Of a DNA stretch of 64,000 nt, positions 10,298 to 22,736 are shown one piece after another. Below the pieces are notes generated by a model. It was not told where the DNA came from. It made no database searches and saw only the letters and a program-made list of their open reading frames with translations. The DNA is taken from contig JARKIF010000082.1 of assembly GCA_029378245.1 (NCBI GenBank), forward strand, positions 79,961 to 143,960, given 5' to 3'. The DNA comes from Roridomyces roridus (Eukaryota; Basidiomycota; Agaricomycetes; Agaricales; Mycenaceae). The first letter of the stretch is position 1; every line of letters begins with the position of its first letter. Position numbers and translations under genes: made by a program.

Positions 10298-11856
10298 TTA
10301 AATTCGGCGCCGACGTCGAAACCGCCAGCTGTACCATCGACTACGAATTGCAGGCATCTGTCGTCAAGATGAGGATGAGGATAAATGTGATTGTATGTGA
10401 CGCACGATATAAAAGTGGCCGTACAAAATCGCAATCGGTACGAGTATAAGCTGAATGACAGTCAGAAACGAACGAAGGAATACCAGCATCGACTCACCAG
10501 TTTATGAATAAGATGTAACGCCCTCCATGTCTCCATACAGACCCCGATTGCTTCCCATAATTCATGACGCAACTCCCATGCATGCGTGTAAAACTCCCGA
10601 ATCCTTTCCTCCTTGAAGCGCCGGTTACTGTCGATGAGAGATCGAAACATACGTCGTGTCTCTGCGCGGGCCTCCGGACAGTACATCGATTGCCAAAGAC
10701 GCTGTGATTCAGGAGGCCAGTCGTTGTGCTCGACCCAGAACATGGAAATTGGCAAGTAAACGCCAAAGCAAAAGGTCGAGAACGCAATGGCGATGAGTTC
10801 TAGGCGCATGGTTAAACGGATGTCATCGCGGTGACGACGCATCATCCTGAGGGCCCAGGGAACCGCATGGATGGTCAGCACCACGGTGAGAAGAGCTAGC
10901 GTGATTATATTGAGACTGAGGGGTCCGAACATCATCTGCGCTTCTCGTCAGTCCATGAACGAGCGGATTGAAACAAAGGAATGTACCCAGATATCCCCGG
11001 ACTCTGGCGCACCGACCAGTGAATATACTGCAGACAGCAGTTGGCGTAGCCAGTGGTGCATTGCTTGCAGCCTCGGGAGTTCGGGTTCTACGCAGTAGTA
11101 TATGAACCAAGGAATCCAGCGGAGCTTTGAGGTTGAGGCGAAAAGACTGAATGGAACGATGTAGACCAGGGAAAACATGGGAAGCACAGGGGTCTGTAAA
11201 AGAAGCACGACGGGGCGGTAACAGCGGCGGTAGGTGAAAAAGACGAGGAAACCCATCGAGTGGCTTGCGAGGGCGAACGAGGCCATCTTGAGATTTTGTC
11301 GCCAATGCGGAAGGATATGGACACTGAAAAGGAACTCGATGCTATCCCATGCATTCAGGAAGGCATTCTCCACCATGAGCATGATTTGTGTGCACAGGTC
11401 GCCGACGAATCGAGGCTTGTCGAAGTAGAGATGATGTGCAATCGGAGTCCCAAAGACGATTATGGCGAGATATACGCATATGACATGCATCCATGGATCT
11501 CTGTCGGATGATGTTGGGTCCAATTTCTTGGGTTTGGGTGGAGGATGAAGTGGAGGGCGTGTGTCGGGAGGAGAGGCGTGAAATATTGTGCAAACGATGC
11601 AAACGAGACCGATGATGATCGTGGCGATGAGCCCGAGGAGCGCAGTGTCGGGTAACTCGTTGGGGCTTCTGGAAGGGCCTGGGATGCATCTTGTCGGGGG
11701 CAGATAAATTGGAGTGGTCTTGGTGGGCGGCGGCGTGCTGTACTCAGGAACGACGAGCACTGTCTGATTGTCGACGTTGAAGATGTTGAGAACACCGAAC
11801 AAAAGGCCACCGAAACTGCGTGGGAGGGCGGAGATTGAGAACACGAAGGAGGGCAT
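10298..11856 (-). CDS. Gene X-A: multi-pass membrane protein of unknown function
   Basis: I do not recognise this family. The ATG at 11856 gives MPSFVFSISALPRSFGGLLF, aligned with the start of X-C. Exons are 11856-10987, 10935-10498, 10450-10406 and a last one from about 10365. The 45-nt third exon (15 codons, PIAILYGHFYI) is the same size in X-C. Hydrophobic segments include LLGLIATIIIGLVCIVCTIF, the region near 11430, MASFALASHSMGFLVFF, FSLVYIVPFSLF, MMFGPLSLNIITLALLTVVL and an IAFSTFCFGVYLPISMF helix. About seven are likely. The N-terminal loop has PTRTTSIF-like residues TKTTPIYLPPTRC. The homologous donor after FRRRR is lost, so the frame runs to TAA at 10300-10298. It is divergent from Y-A across 109 bp. 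Confidence 0.72.
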
Positions 11857-11965
11857 TGTTGTGGTAAAGGACAAGATGTATAATTGAGTGTCAGGAGAGT
11901 GGAAACATCAGACGCGTCCATGTCAACAAACCAAAGCATATATACCCTTAGACTTGACCACCACC
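11857..11965. promoter_or_regulatory. Shared X-A/Y-A promoter with GACGCGTC
   Basis: Only 109 bp separate the start codons of X-A and Y-A. The palindrome GACGCGTC is at 11911-11918 (core ACGCGT, the MluI box of MBF-type regulators). A TATATA run at 11938-11943 suits Y-A transcription. The same palindrome is in the other two X-Y promoters. Confidence 0.65.
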
Positions 11966-13265
11966 ATGTTGCACACTCTGGTACATGGCTACCTTATTCC
12001 CCTTTTCGACTGGACAGACTGCGGTCCTTCGCACTACTTTGGCTTGTTCGGTGGGTTCGCTGGCGGTGCGACCCTTGGCGGGCCTGGTTTTCAGGCCTCG
12101 GTCGCTGCGTGGGCCAACGAACAATCGAAGAATATGGCGGCCGTGTTCGCTCGCCTCGCCCAACCCGCCACGCCCAGTCCCTCGCTTCCTCCTTCCTCCG
12201 CCCCAACGCCTCCAGCGACCGTGACCGTCACTAGCACAGTGACATCCCTCCCCACCCCACCACCACCACCACCACCTCGACCATCTTCAACTTGGCGACC
12301 GTGACAGTGACCGCTCCAGCGCAGCCTGCCCCTGCCCCGTCCACAGTAGTCCCGCCGCAATCTACGGCCTCGCGTTCCCAATTCGATAACTTGTCCGTCA
12401 TCATCATCCTCTGCGCACTGGGCACATTCCTAGCCATTTGCTCCTACATATGGATCCCTGGCCGCTGCAAGGCAACAGCTCCCGGCGTGGTACTCGCCAC
12501 TGTTGTTGAGCAGCCAGCCGTCCTGGACGTTCCTCAGGCAGCAGCTCCAGTCCTTGCCGTCGCGCCGGATCTTCCCCTCATCGACGATGCTCTGGCTCTG
12601 GCAGATCTCCCGCCCAGTCCACCCCCTCGTTGGCGAGCATTTTCGACCCCATGGAGCACCCAGCGCCGTCATCCCCGTGGCTCGCCGGCTACCCTCATCT
12701 GGCCATTGTTGCAGGGCCCCCGTCGTCGCCCTGCCCTTCTGAGCCTTCGGTTCCTTTGTCGACCCTCAGCAAGGGCAAGGGAAAGGCACGCGAGCAGACC
12801 GATGTACGTCGTGTCGTGGACCGCGTCTCGGCCTTCTGCAGCTCTTCTCGTACCAACCTCCGTGACATGTCCTTAACGGAGCTGGGTCCGCCTCGCGCAG
12901 AGAACGACGCGGTGGAAGATACCGGCGTTCTTCGGCGTCTGGCTGCCGATTTCGCTACCGAAGGCGTTGGGGCGGGCCCACATGCTGGTCCATCTTCCAC
13001 TCGTCATGCGACAACCTCGCGGATGACCATGGCAGAGTTCGGTGACGAGAGCGCGTCGGCTGCGGGTGACGAGAAGGAGAACAAAGCCAAGTTGCGCAAA
13101 GATGAAGGGCGGGCTCGTCGGGGCCGTCGAGCAAGGAGGACGGTCCCCAAACCGCCGTCGCCCGGCGTGCAATTGGCGATGCAGAATGTGAAGGGCCGAG
13201 GCCCTCTTGATCGCGAGCTGGCGCAGCACGGCGTGCCAACTGGCGTGTGGCTCGTGCAACAGTAG
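11966..13265 (+). CDS. Gene Y-A: single-pass membrane protein, unknown function
   Basis: I do not recognise this family. ATG at 11966 opens MLHTLVHGYLIPLFDWTDCG and a hydrophobic Gly-rich stretch. A Thr/Pro-rich luminal linker follows, then one membrane helix (LSVIIILCALGTFLAICSYIW, near 12385-12450) and a long basic/acidic tail. The frame must change twice. An intron of about 83 bp from a GTGACA donor at 12239 to the acceptor GCGCAG at 12321, and one from about 12631 to 12712 (GTTGGC...GTTGCAG), would do this in phase. Neither is proved. The tail contains SKGKGKAR, the tripeptide KEN in GDEKENKAK and a cluster RRGRRARR. It ends in GVWLVQQ. It has the same layout as Y-B and Y-C despite weak sequence similarity. 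Confidence 0.6.
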
Positions 13266-13878
13266 AGGAGCACGGCTGTGGCAACGGAACAGAGTCTGTT
13301 TTACCCATCATTTCTTTCAGTTCCATTCAACTTCCCAGGAACTTCCACTCATCTCTTGTATCGAATACACTATCCCACCTTGTACAACACACACTCTACA
13401 CAGATTACTGTATCACTATCGACATTCCTATAGCATACCACCTAGATAGAATTACATACATACATACATCCTTACTAGCATCGAGAATCAGAGTAAAACC
13501 GAACAAACCGAACTTTCATTGCAGTGTATGCAATTGATGATCTCCTAGTAGTCTCCTACTGCCGTGCGGCATGTTCAAACGTTGGAATCCATAGTTTTCG
13601 CTTTCCCAGACGGAACTTTTGCGGAACACCCAGGCAGCGGCCAAGTGAAACCGGAAGTATCTGCTCTCCACTTAGTAGCAGCGCATGGAATTTGAATACC
13701 AACTTGTTAAAAATCAATGTCCAATAAAAAGCGGCAGATTCGATTCAGAATTACATGCAAATGAATGGATGGATATCGAGACGGGAACGGGATATTTCAA
13801 AGCCCAGCGCGTGTACCAACCCAGCAAATAAATTATTTACGCCCCCGCCGTCGTCGTCCAGTTCTTGTTGTCAGATTC
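13266..13878. other. Intergenic region Y-A to HsbA-like gene
   Basis: About 610 bp between convergent genes. It is AT-rich, with short runs such as ACATACATAC near 13455, probably 3' UTRs. I see no gene. Confidence 0.5.
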
Positions 13879-14601
13879 CTACGTGAACCCGAGGGCGGTG
13901 CGCGTAGCGGTGAGTCCCTCGGCGGTAAGGAACTGCTGGGCGTCGAGCATCCTGTCGAGCGGGAACCAATCAGTCAGAACTGTTCAAGCTGAAACAAATA
14001 AGATAAGTACAGGATGTGGACAATGTTGAACGACAATGGGGCGGTCTTGTTGAACTGCGTGACGGCGGCGGCAGTGATAGGGTCGAGCGTGGTCATCTGG
14101 CTCGCAAAGTTGCTGACTGAACCCTGGGCAGTTATACCCGAAAGGCTGGTCGCGACGAGTCTGCACAGAATTGAATTGGATTGGTTCAGTTCATTCATTC
14201 CATCTGATTGACATGGACGCACTGAATGCTATCGCCAAAGTTGTCCCCGAGGTCGTTGTTGACGGGATCGGTGGTGTTCGAACCGGAACTGGTAGCTGTA
14301 GCTGCGAGTTTCGTGGTGGCAGTCTTGAAGGCGTTCTCCAGCGCGGTCAGCTGTGTCGCCAGGGTGGTGGCGCTCAGCGTGTGGTTCGATTGGAGGGTGC
14401 CTTCAGGGCTGTCAGGTCACTATCCGAAAGACGCGTCGGGAAGGGCGCACTAATGGTGCTGGCGACATTGCGCGTGGTTATCGAGAGGGGGTCGAGGATG
14501 GTCTGGATCGCCGCGTTGGTGTTGGTCGTTTGACGCACATTGAGGGTGCTCGCGCAAGCGACGGAAACGAGGGCAAGAGAGAAGAGACGAGCCACAAACA
14601 T
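13879..14601 (-). CDS. HsbA-like secreted hydrophobic-surface-binding protein
   Basis: HsbA proteins are small secreted fungal proteins that bind hydrophobic surfaces and recruit lytic enzymes. ATG at 14601 gives the signal peptide MFVARLFSLALVSVACAS. The mature part is Thr/Ala-rich with helical repeats such as TLATQLTALENAFKTATTKL and ITAAAVTQFNKTAPLSFNI. The last exon is MLDAQQFLTAEGLTATRTAL..., ending at TAG 13879-13881. Introns separate SIQ from LVATSLSG near 14160-14220 and the last exon near 13935-13985. Between SDSDLTAL and TLQSNHTLSATT, near 14390-14405, the frame shifts by one with no usable intron. This is either a sequence error or a broken gene. Family call is by overall pattern, so moderate. 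Confidence 0.6.
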
Positions 14602-14654
14602 GATGCGGACGAGGACTGGGGGAGTCAAGAGTCGCGGATGTAAACGCGGGAGAT

Positions 14655-14666
14655 GGGCTGTATATA
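14655..14666 (-). promoter_or_regulatory. TATA element upstream of HsbA-like gene
   Basis: A TATATA run sits about 55-65 bp before the start codon at 14601, in the right place for a core promoter of a strongly expressed secreted protein. Confidence 0.45.
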
Positions 14667-14669
14667 AGA

Positions 14670-16370
14670 GAGTGATTCGTGGGGACGTTTCAACAATAGC
14701 TCCGTGTAGGAGATGCTAAGCATGTCGCCAGAGGGATTGTCGGCCAATTAGATGCAGGGGGATTCGGGCCCGCACACGTACACCCAGTACGTGCCTGGAA
14801 AGAGGCCTATTGTCGGGTTGCAAGTTGATTTGGGATGCATCAATGATCTCATGCAGTTCCCAGGCCCGTGGGATATTCAAGTGGCCGTCGAGAGACGCGA
14901 CGACGGCGGAGATGTTGACCGAACAATATTTTCTCACCACCGTGGTTGGAAGATGAATTTCTTGAGCTGGGACTGGACGGACCCTTTTTTGATGCGACAG
15001 CGCGCTTAGCGTCAACGCCGAGCATCGCTGGGCAAGGAGACATGGAGAGGACGGAACCGAAGGATGCTTGCCAAATACATTCACGGGAGATGCTTGGCAG
15101 GTCCTTGACGGTGCATTGGAGCAAAGCGTTGGCTCGGTGGTGCTGGTCTGAAGAAGAGCCTGACACGGTCTGACGGAACTCTCACTGGGCTGGTTGCATG
15201 CAACGAGCTCCTGAGAGTGCGAGTGGGGCTGCCATGAAGTTTACCGTGTTGGAGATTCCCGCGATGCTCGGGAGCGCCCAGTGCATGCCAGTAGAGATGA
15301 GTGTCGCCGAGTGTACCCATACCCAGAACAAAGGGAAAGGTCAGGACAGGCCCGAGCTGTGGGATCGCAGCGGCATAGATAATATATTCGAGATCTTGGA
15401 ACGGTATCCAAATGGCCACTGATCAGGCTCTGAGTCGTGCAGTCGTGAGGGAAGAGCCTAAGCGGCGGAACGCTGATCCGCCAACCGAACAATATTTGCT
15501 CCATCTGTCAGCCTCCGCCGGTGCCACCATGTTGTCCTTGTGTTGTCCTCCACCGCCAGCGTTGTTTCCCCGATTCACTATACTTCCTGTGCTCGAGGAC
15601 AGATTTCTACCGACTCACCGCAATGGTCCACGCTGGATTCCCAATCGCTGGGCTCTGGCCACTCCCTCGGTGTTTAATCCTTGACCAGATTTGCAAGACG
15701 AGCAGCGAGTCTCGAATCTGGTGCTTCATGGGGTCTTGGACTTGGATTTTTCAAGACCTTCTCCGCCCAATCTACTCACCACCGAACACCCAACGGAGGA
15801 GTATAGAAGACGAGATCAAGGGTTCATTGGACGACCTCCACCCTTGGCTACCAATCTTTCGATTTTTCGCCCACTTCCAATCGCCACAACATCGTCATAC
15901 AATTTAATGTTGTCTTTTTGCTTCCGCTGCTCGAGTTTGTATGCTTGCATGAAAAATGCTAGGAAATTGGTTCTCCGATCCTCTCGGCTCATGAAGCTAG
16001 AACTTGATCTCCAGTCTTTCGCAGCTTTTCAAAAACTCAAGTTTCAGCGTCTAAGGGGCTCAAAGTCTTTCGTGGACTCAGCGGCGGTTGTAATTGCCTG
16101 AACTCGTAATGATTTCGGCCCGTCCGCCCGTCGTAAATGAACCCGCTTCAATTTATCTCGCCTTGGTAGCAAATTGCATGGCCATGGATTCCTGTCTGTA
16201 TATATTTCATCCGGCCCTCTCGACTCGTACTTTTGTCTCTTGAACACCCCTACGTTTCCTGCGGCTCCGAAACGCCCGTGTATCGGTTGGACCTACCCTC
16301 CGATTCGTCCTGCCATTCAGGTATACCAAAGAAGTCGCCCGATTAAACATATCGGATGGCCACTATTAGT
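14670..16370. other. Intergenic region with possible membrane-protein relic
   Basis: About 1.7 kb without an intact gene. On the minus strand between about 15440 and 14720 hydrophobic fragments can be read (for example LTFPFVLGMGTLGDT and a second frame with HWALPSIAGISNTVNFMAAP), broken by stops and frame changes. I cannot name a family. This could be a decayed gene. Nothing convincing is seen between 15500 and 16370. Confidence 0.3.
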
Positions 16371-16379
16371 ATATAAAGG
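16371..16379 (+). promoter_or_regulatory. TATA box of carboxylesterase 1
   Basis: TATATAAAG lies about 30-38 bp before the ATG at 16409. A good TATA match and little room for a 5' UTR suggest a short leader. Confidence 0.6.
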
Positions 16380-16408
16380 CATTTTTCATACATCCCGTCA
16401 GAAGAGAA

Positions 16409-18467
<2,059 letters not shown>

Positions 18468-18516
18468 TTTTTTTTGTAACGATAGTACGAGTCCATGAAA
18501 TTATTCCACGAATCTA

Positions 18517-19704
18517 CTACAACCTCGGACGTTGGAAGTTGAAACAAGATTTGAGCTCTTTAATAGCTCTATCGGGTTCCTCCCATACAAGCTAACGAAT
18601 TGGATGAGAAAGAAGGAGTGAAAGTTTGACGGACGACATACGAAATGATTACACCCCTGGATAACCTTTGAATGTATCTCTAACCCCGCCGCCTTCGCCT
18701 GATCCTCCAAGAACCAGCCGCCATAAATGATGTTCCAAGGCTCTGCGTCGCCATACACGCTCCAAAACGCCGCTCGGCCCCAGACCTGTCGGACCTTTGA
18801 GTCGAACAGCGCCTTGATCGTCTGCTTGTACACGACATCCTGAAAAGGATCCAGTCCAATTATGTTGTCGTATCTCTCCCCCGGTGCGAAATCGACCATG
18901 GAGTGGAGGTCATCGGGCTTGAGAGTGGAGATGGTGGGTGGACGGAGGGTGTCGACGTTGTCGTAGGTTAGGTTGTTGAGGTTGCGGGTGGAGAGATCCC
19001 CGTGGACAAAGTAGCTCGATACCCACTTTACAAATGCGCTTCCGCGGTCTTCGGGCGCGATCTTGGGGTCCGTATGCGGGATGAGCAAGCCTAACGGAGT
19101 CGGCAGGCCAAGAGAAAGCGATGGACATTCTGCGAGCGATCATGATAATTTGCACAGCGTAAAAGAGTGGTTTTGAAACGCACGCAGTAGAATTATGGTG
19201 TGCACAAAGTCCGAAAGCCTCTCCTGCGTAGCCTGCGGCAAAGTTTCCATCGAGCATATCAACGATGTCAGAAATATTGTGCCCAGAGACCACCCAGCAA
19301 CTGCGACACCGCCAGCTTCGGGTAGCGCCAAGTCTACAATCAACCCGTCGAGGAACAGTGCGAGATCGTGGCCCTGCTGTGCCAGGATACTGGTCCGCTG
19401 CTCGGTCGTGCCAGTCATGAACGCCGCGAGCTCTGCGGGGTTATAGGGACTGGAGGCGGGGTATTCCCGACGATTAACGCATACGATGCGTAGGGAGTTG
19501 GAAGGAGCGACAGCACTGAGGCGCCCAAAGGTTCCTGTCAAGAGATGAACAAACTTTCTGATGCGAAGTAAAAGGGATATAGATACCACTGTGGAAGGTG
19601 TGTCCATGAATTATCAAGAGCGTCGTGTAATCGCTGGCATTATCCGGCGTGCCGCTGTCGGTGTAGAAGAATTCGACTCCACTTGGAAGGGTGAGGGTCG
19701 GCAT
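18517..19704 (-). CDS. Alpha/beta hydrolase
   Basis: A single-domain alpha/beta hydrolase of the kind common in Agaricomycetes; substrate unknown. The ATG at 19704 opens MPTLTLPSGVEFFYTDSG. Strand beta-3 and the oxyanion region are in TLLIIHGHTFHS, and the nucleophile elbow is GWSLG (VAVAGWSLGTIF near 19290). After an intron ending near 19130 the cap region reads SLGLPTPLGLLIP. The His is in QGCNHF, followed by a last intron and the exon LVWEEPDRAIKELKSCFNFQ. Stop TAG 18517-18519. There is no signal peptide, so it is probably intracellular. A TATAAAG motif lies about 40 bp upstream. It is tail to tail with carboxylesterase 1 with a 49-bp gap. Confidence 0.85.
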
Positions 19705-19742
19705 TTCAATTCTGATGCCCTTGCAAGACTCGGTGGGCAGTC

Positions 19743-19750
19743 TTTATACC
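19743..19750 (-). promoter_or_regulatory. TATA box of alpha/beta hydrolase
   Basis: Minus-strand TATAAAG about 40 bp before the start codon at 19704. Confidence 0.5.
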
Positions 19751-20513
19751 ACGGCGACTGCTGTTTCTAGGTTAGGCCGCGCGCGAGAAGACGTGTCAGG
19801 CGACAAACCAGGACAAGAAGCAATCATTGATTTTCGGTAGCAAAACAGCGGCGCCGCCACTGGAGACTAGCCAAAATTCAAGCCGCCAGTACCATTTCCA
19901 GCCATTCGGAAAGGAGAACGCAGATAACGTCCTCGGGAGAAGTGTCGAAGAGTCAGGAGACGACAAAGGCCAGGCAGTCGGATGTTCTGGTGTCGGAGGT
20001 GGGAGTCTTGAAGAAGGAAGTTCTCGCGATCCGGAACAACCGTGACGACCAAGTGCCTGGATTGGAACCCACCGCCCTAGATTCATACCAGAATTCCAAT
20101 CTAGGCTGAAGTGCCTGTTTGAGTCTACTGGATGAAACAAACGAATGATGTTCAATTTTGACGGTACACGATCATCCACAAATTCCGTAGGTAGTAGGTA
20201 CAAGTAGCGGCACTGAGGGAAGCAGAGTAAGAAATATCAAGTGTTATCAAGCTCGTTCATGTGCCCATGTCAATATTCAACGGAAAGCAATTGTTCAGAC
20301 GGCTGTCGCGACGAGAGAATGACTCGAATGGCCACCGGGGTTGGTCCCAAAGTTGACCGTGGCTCGGATGGACCCCTGCCCCATTTTGCTATCGGTGTCG
20401 CCGGTGGTAGGAACGACCGTGGGGATGGTGGCCATGGGAATTGAGTTCCAGTCCTTGTCGCTCGAATCCAGCTTGGCCCGACGGGCTTCACGTCCGTTGA
20501 GACTGTTTGTATT
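19751..20513. other. Intergenic region before DUF6534 gene
   Basis: About 760 bp. Short open frames only; none has recognisable content. I see no repeats or RNA genes. Confidence 0.45.
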
Positions 20514-21989
20514 CTAGCGCGCTCGGGATGGAATCTTTGTTGACGGAAAGACGAACGTGGACATCATGCTATTCATATAGACTGTAGAGAATCAATATGA
20601 GAATGTCGGAGGGAAGGAAGGACCGAAACCGACGCACGCTTGCTGTTCGGGGCGAGTCTGCACGTCGAGTTGATTAGTCAGTGAGTCGGTCCAAAAACGT
20701 CGGACCTACCCTAGGAAAAACCAAAAGGTATTGGGTAAGGCAAGGAACAGAGCCATGTTCAAGCCCGAGGACACCGCAGTCAAGGTACCCCGGTTGATAG
20801 CGTCGTGGATGAGCGAGTCCATCAGCGAGTTGGTTCTAAATGCGAAGGCTCGAACGACAATATCTTTGTGTACCAAAAGTCAAACGCACCGCATAAACTC
20901 TCCCTTCTGACGACGGAGGAATAAACAGAGGTAGATGGTGATGAGGAGGTCGCAGGCGAGGGCAGAGGCAGCTTGGACGGTGGTGATGGCCTAATAGAGG
21001 GTCGTCAACAACAACGAAACGACCTAGTTGACAACTAACCTTGGTTTGATCAAGTTTCAGGTAGGAGCGAAGGTGGTACCTTAAATCATTGAGCCTGGGA
21101 CCCACGCGAAACAAATGGACAGACTTACGAAGTGGCAGTTTGGACGACGCCAGCAACAATCGAAACGAACGCAAGAGCAAACTGAGGTCAATGTGAGTGA
21201 CAGAATGATATCGAGGACGAACGCTTACGATGATGTATAAGCCGAAAGCAGAGATGCTGAACTTGCTGCGTCCTTGGGTCACTGCCGAAGGATCAATCTA
21301 GACGGAACATAGATGGAAACCCCCTACGGCGATGAATCCTGTGCGCAAAATAACTGGTCGAGTGTTAGCCGAGTTTGAGGATAAAGAACTGCGAAGATAC
21401 ATTTGAACAACGAAAGCGCCGAGGTACTGAATGAAGATGAGTAGGCAGATGGGACTATGGATGAACGACTCACGGCTGCGAGAAGCTGGAGCTGGGAAGG
21501 GATCAGGTTACGAGCCCCAATCTGACGATCACATACCGAGTCGGCCCTAGACACCGGTCAAAACCATGAACCACTCAACGCGCCGTGAAACTCACCAAAT
21601 CAGATTCAGTTGAGGTTCGCCGAAGCGGTTCACAAAACGATCATAGGACGAGTAGAAGAAGAATATGATTTGGACGGTTTCGAGGAACCTGTACCGGATG
21701 AGTGCGTAATACGAATGCATAAAGAGCTGAACATTACAGGATGCCGAGGACCTGCGTGCCTGTTAGCTAGGCAAGCAGTAGATCGTAACACTCACGGTGA
21801 ATTTGATGAAGGCTCGGTCCTTGGGGACACTCGCAAAGTACCTATAGATCTGGAGAAAGCCGATCCCATAGAGGCTATCGCCGAATCCCTCAGCGTCGAG
21901 TACAAGTCAACAAAGGAAACGACGTACAAGGTTTCAACAAAGAGAGACACAAGCCAGACACCGTACGTGGCATCAAGTTCGGTGACCAT
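20514..21989 (-). CDS. DUF6534-type seven-helix membrane protein
   Basis: A basidiomycete-expanded family of integral membrane proteins of unknown function. The ATG at 21989 gives MVTELDATYGVWLVSLFVE, matching the family opening (LDxTxGALxIG). About nine short exons can be joined: GIGFLQIYRYFASVPKDRAFIKF, then FFYSSYDRFVNRFGEPQLNLIW (21600-21660), YLGAFVVQMYFAHRIHR, KFSISAFGLYII, FALAFVSIVAGVVQTAT, AITTVQAASALACDLLITIY, then the conserved C-terminal block TNSLMDSLIHDAINRGTLTA and FLALPNTFWFF (20710-20830), and finally LAPNSKLYMNSMMSTFVF. Stop TAG 20514-20516. Helix pattern and C-terminal block are typical for the family. The many 50-bp introns are also typical. Confidence 0.82.
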
Positions 21990-22736
21990 TTGAGGGACTG
22001 TGTTGCTTGTCGAGTTGGAGGAGAGTCGAGTTTCAAAGAAAGGTGGAGAGAGAACTGAGAGACCCTGCACTCCGTGGGCAGAATTATATACATCCTAGAG
22101 TTATAAATTGAACGGGGACATGCGCATCATTCCACGGGAGGTCTCTTTTCTTCTATCGTCACATTTTAGCTTTAGTCAACTGCCGTCTCAAAGCCGACGC
22201 TTTCTGGCCTTGATTTTTCGCGAATTGAGAGAGTTTCAAAGACCCGAGGAACCGTTGGCCAATGTTCCGCGGAAAGACGAAAGCGGCTCTTGACCGCAAT
22301 GGTACCGGCACGATATCGTGGTGGCCGTGAGGTGCTGAGAGAGATGATTGCCTGTTTTGGAAGACTTCCTCATCAAGCAGAGGAGCCAAACCTTACAAAA
22401 GATGTAAGCGGTTTCTTCCATTTGACATGAATTTGTTTCTCACCCATATTAGGTATTGCCAAGGTCATTTAACGTTGAATCCGACTCAATGTGCTTGGAC
22501 ACGGACGCTGTAGCAGTCGGGCCGGTCTTCATCGCGTTCTTGGTCCCTCGGAAGCGTCAACTTGCTGGTTGCTGATCAACCGACATCTTGAAAAATCCCC
22601 ACGCAGCTGGGACCCTGCGACTCGATTAACGACACTGGTGATGACGCTGGCCTCATGTCTCAAGTGGACTAAAAACGGTCTTTGCAGCAGAAATACAATG
22701 CAGATTAGGGTATGCTAGGTATCAGAAATGCACTCA
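21990..22736. other. Intergenic region DUF6534-tetraspanin
   Basis: About 750 bp between two minus-strand genes. Some short frames, none recognisable. It contains the promoter of the DUF6534 gene and the 3' end of the tetraspanin gene. Confidence 0.45.

Noticed and set aside
12292..12876. Separate gene in the middle of Y-A
   Set aside because: The opening codon is TTG and the frame is explained as an inner exon of Y-A.
14429..14436. GACGCGTC as a control site
   Set aside because: It lies within the coding exon of the HsbA-like gene, so it is probably chance.
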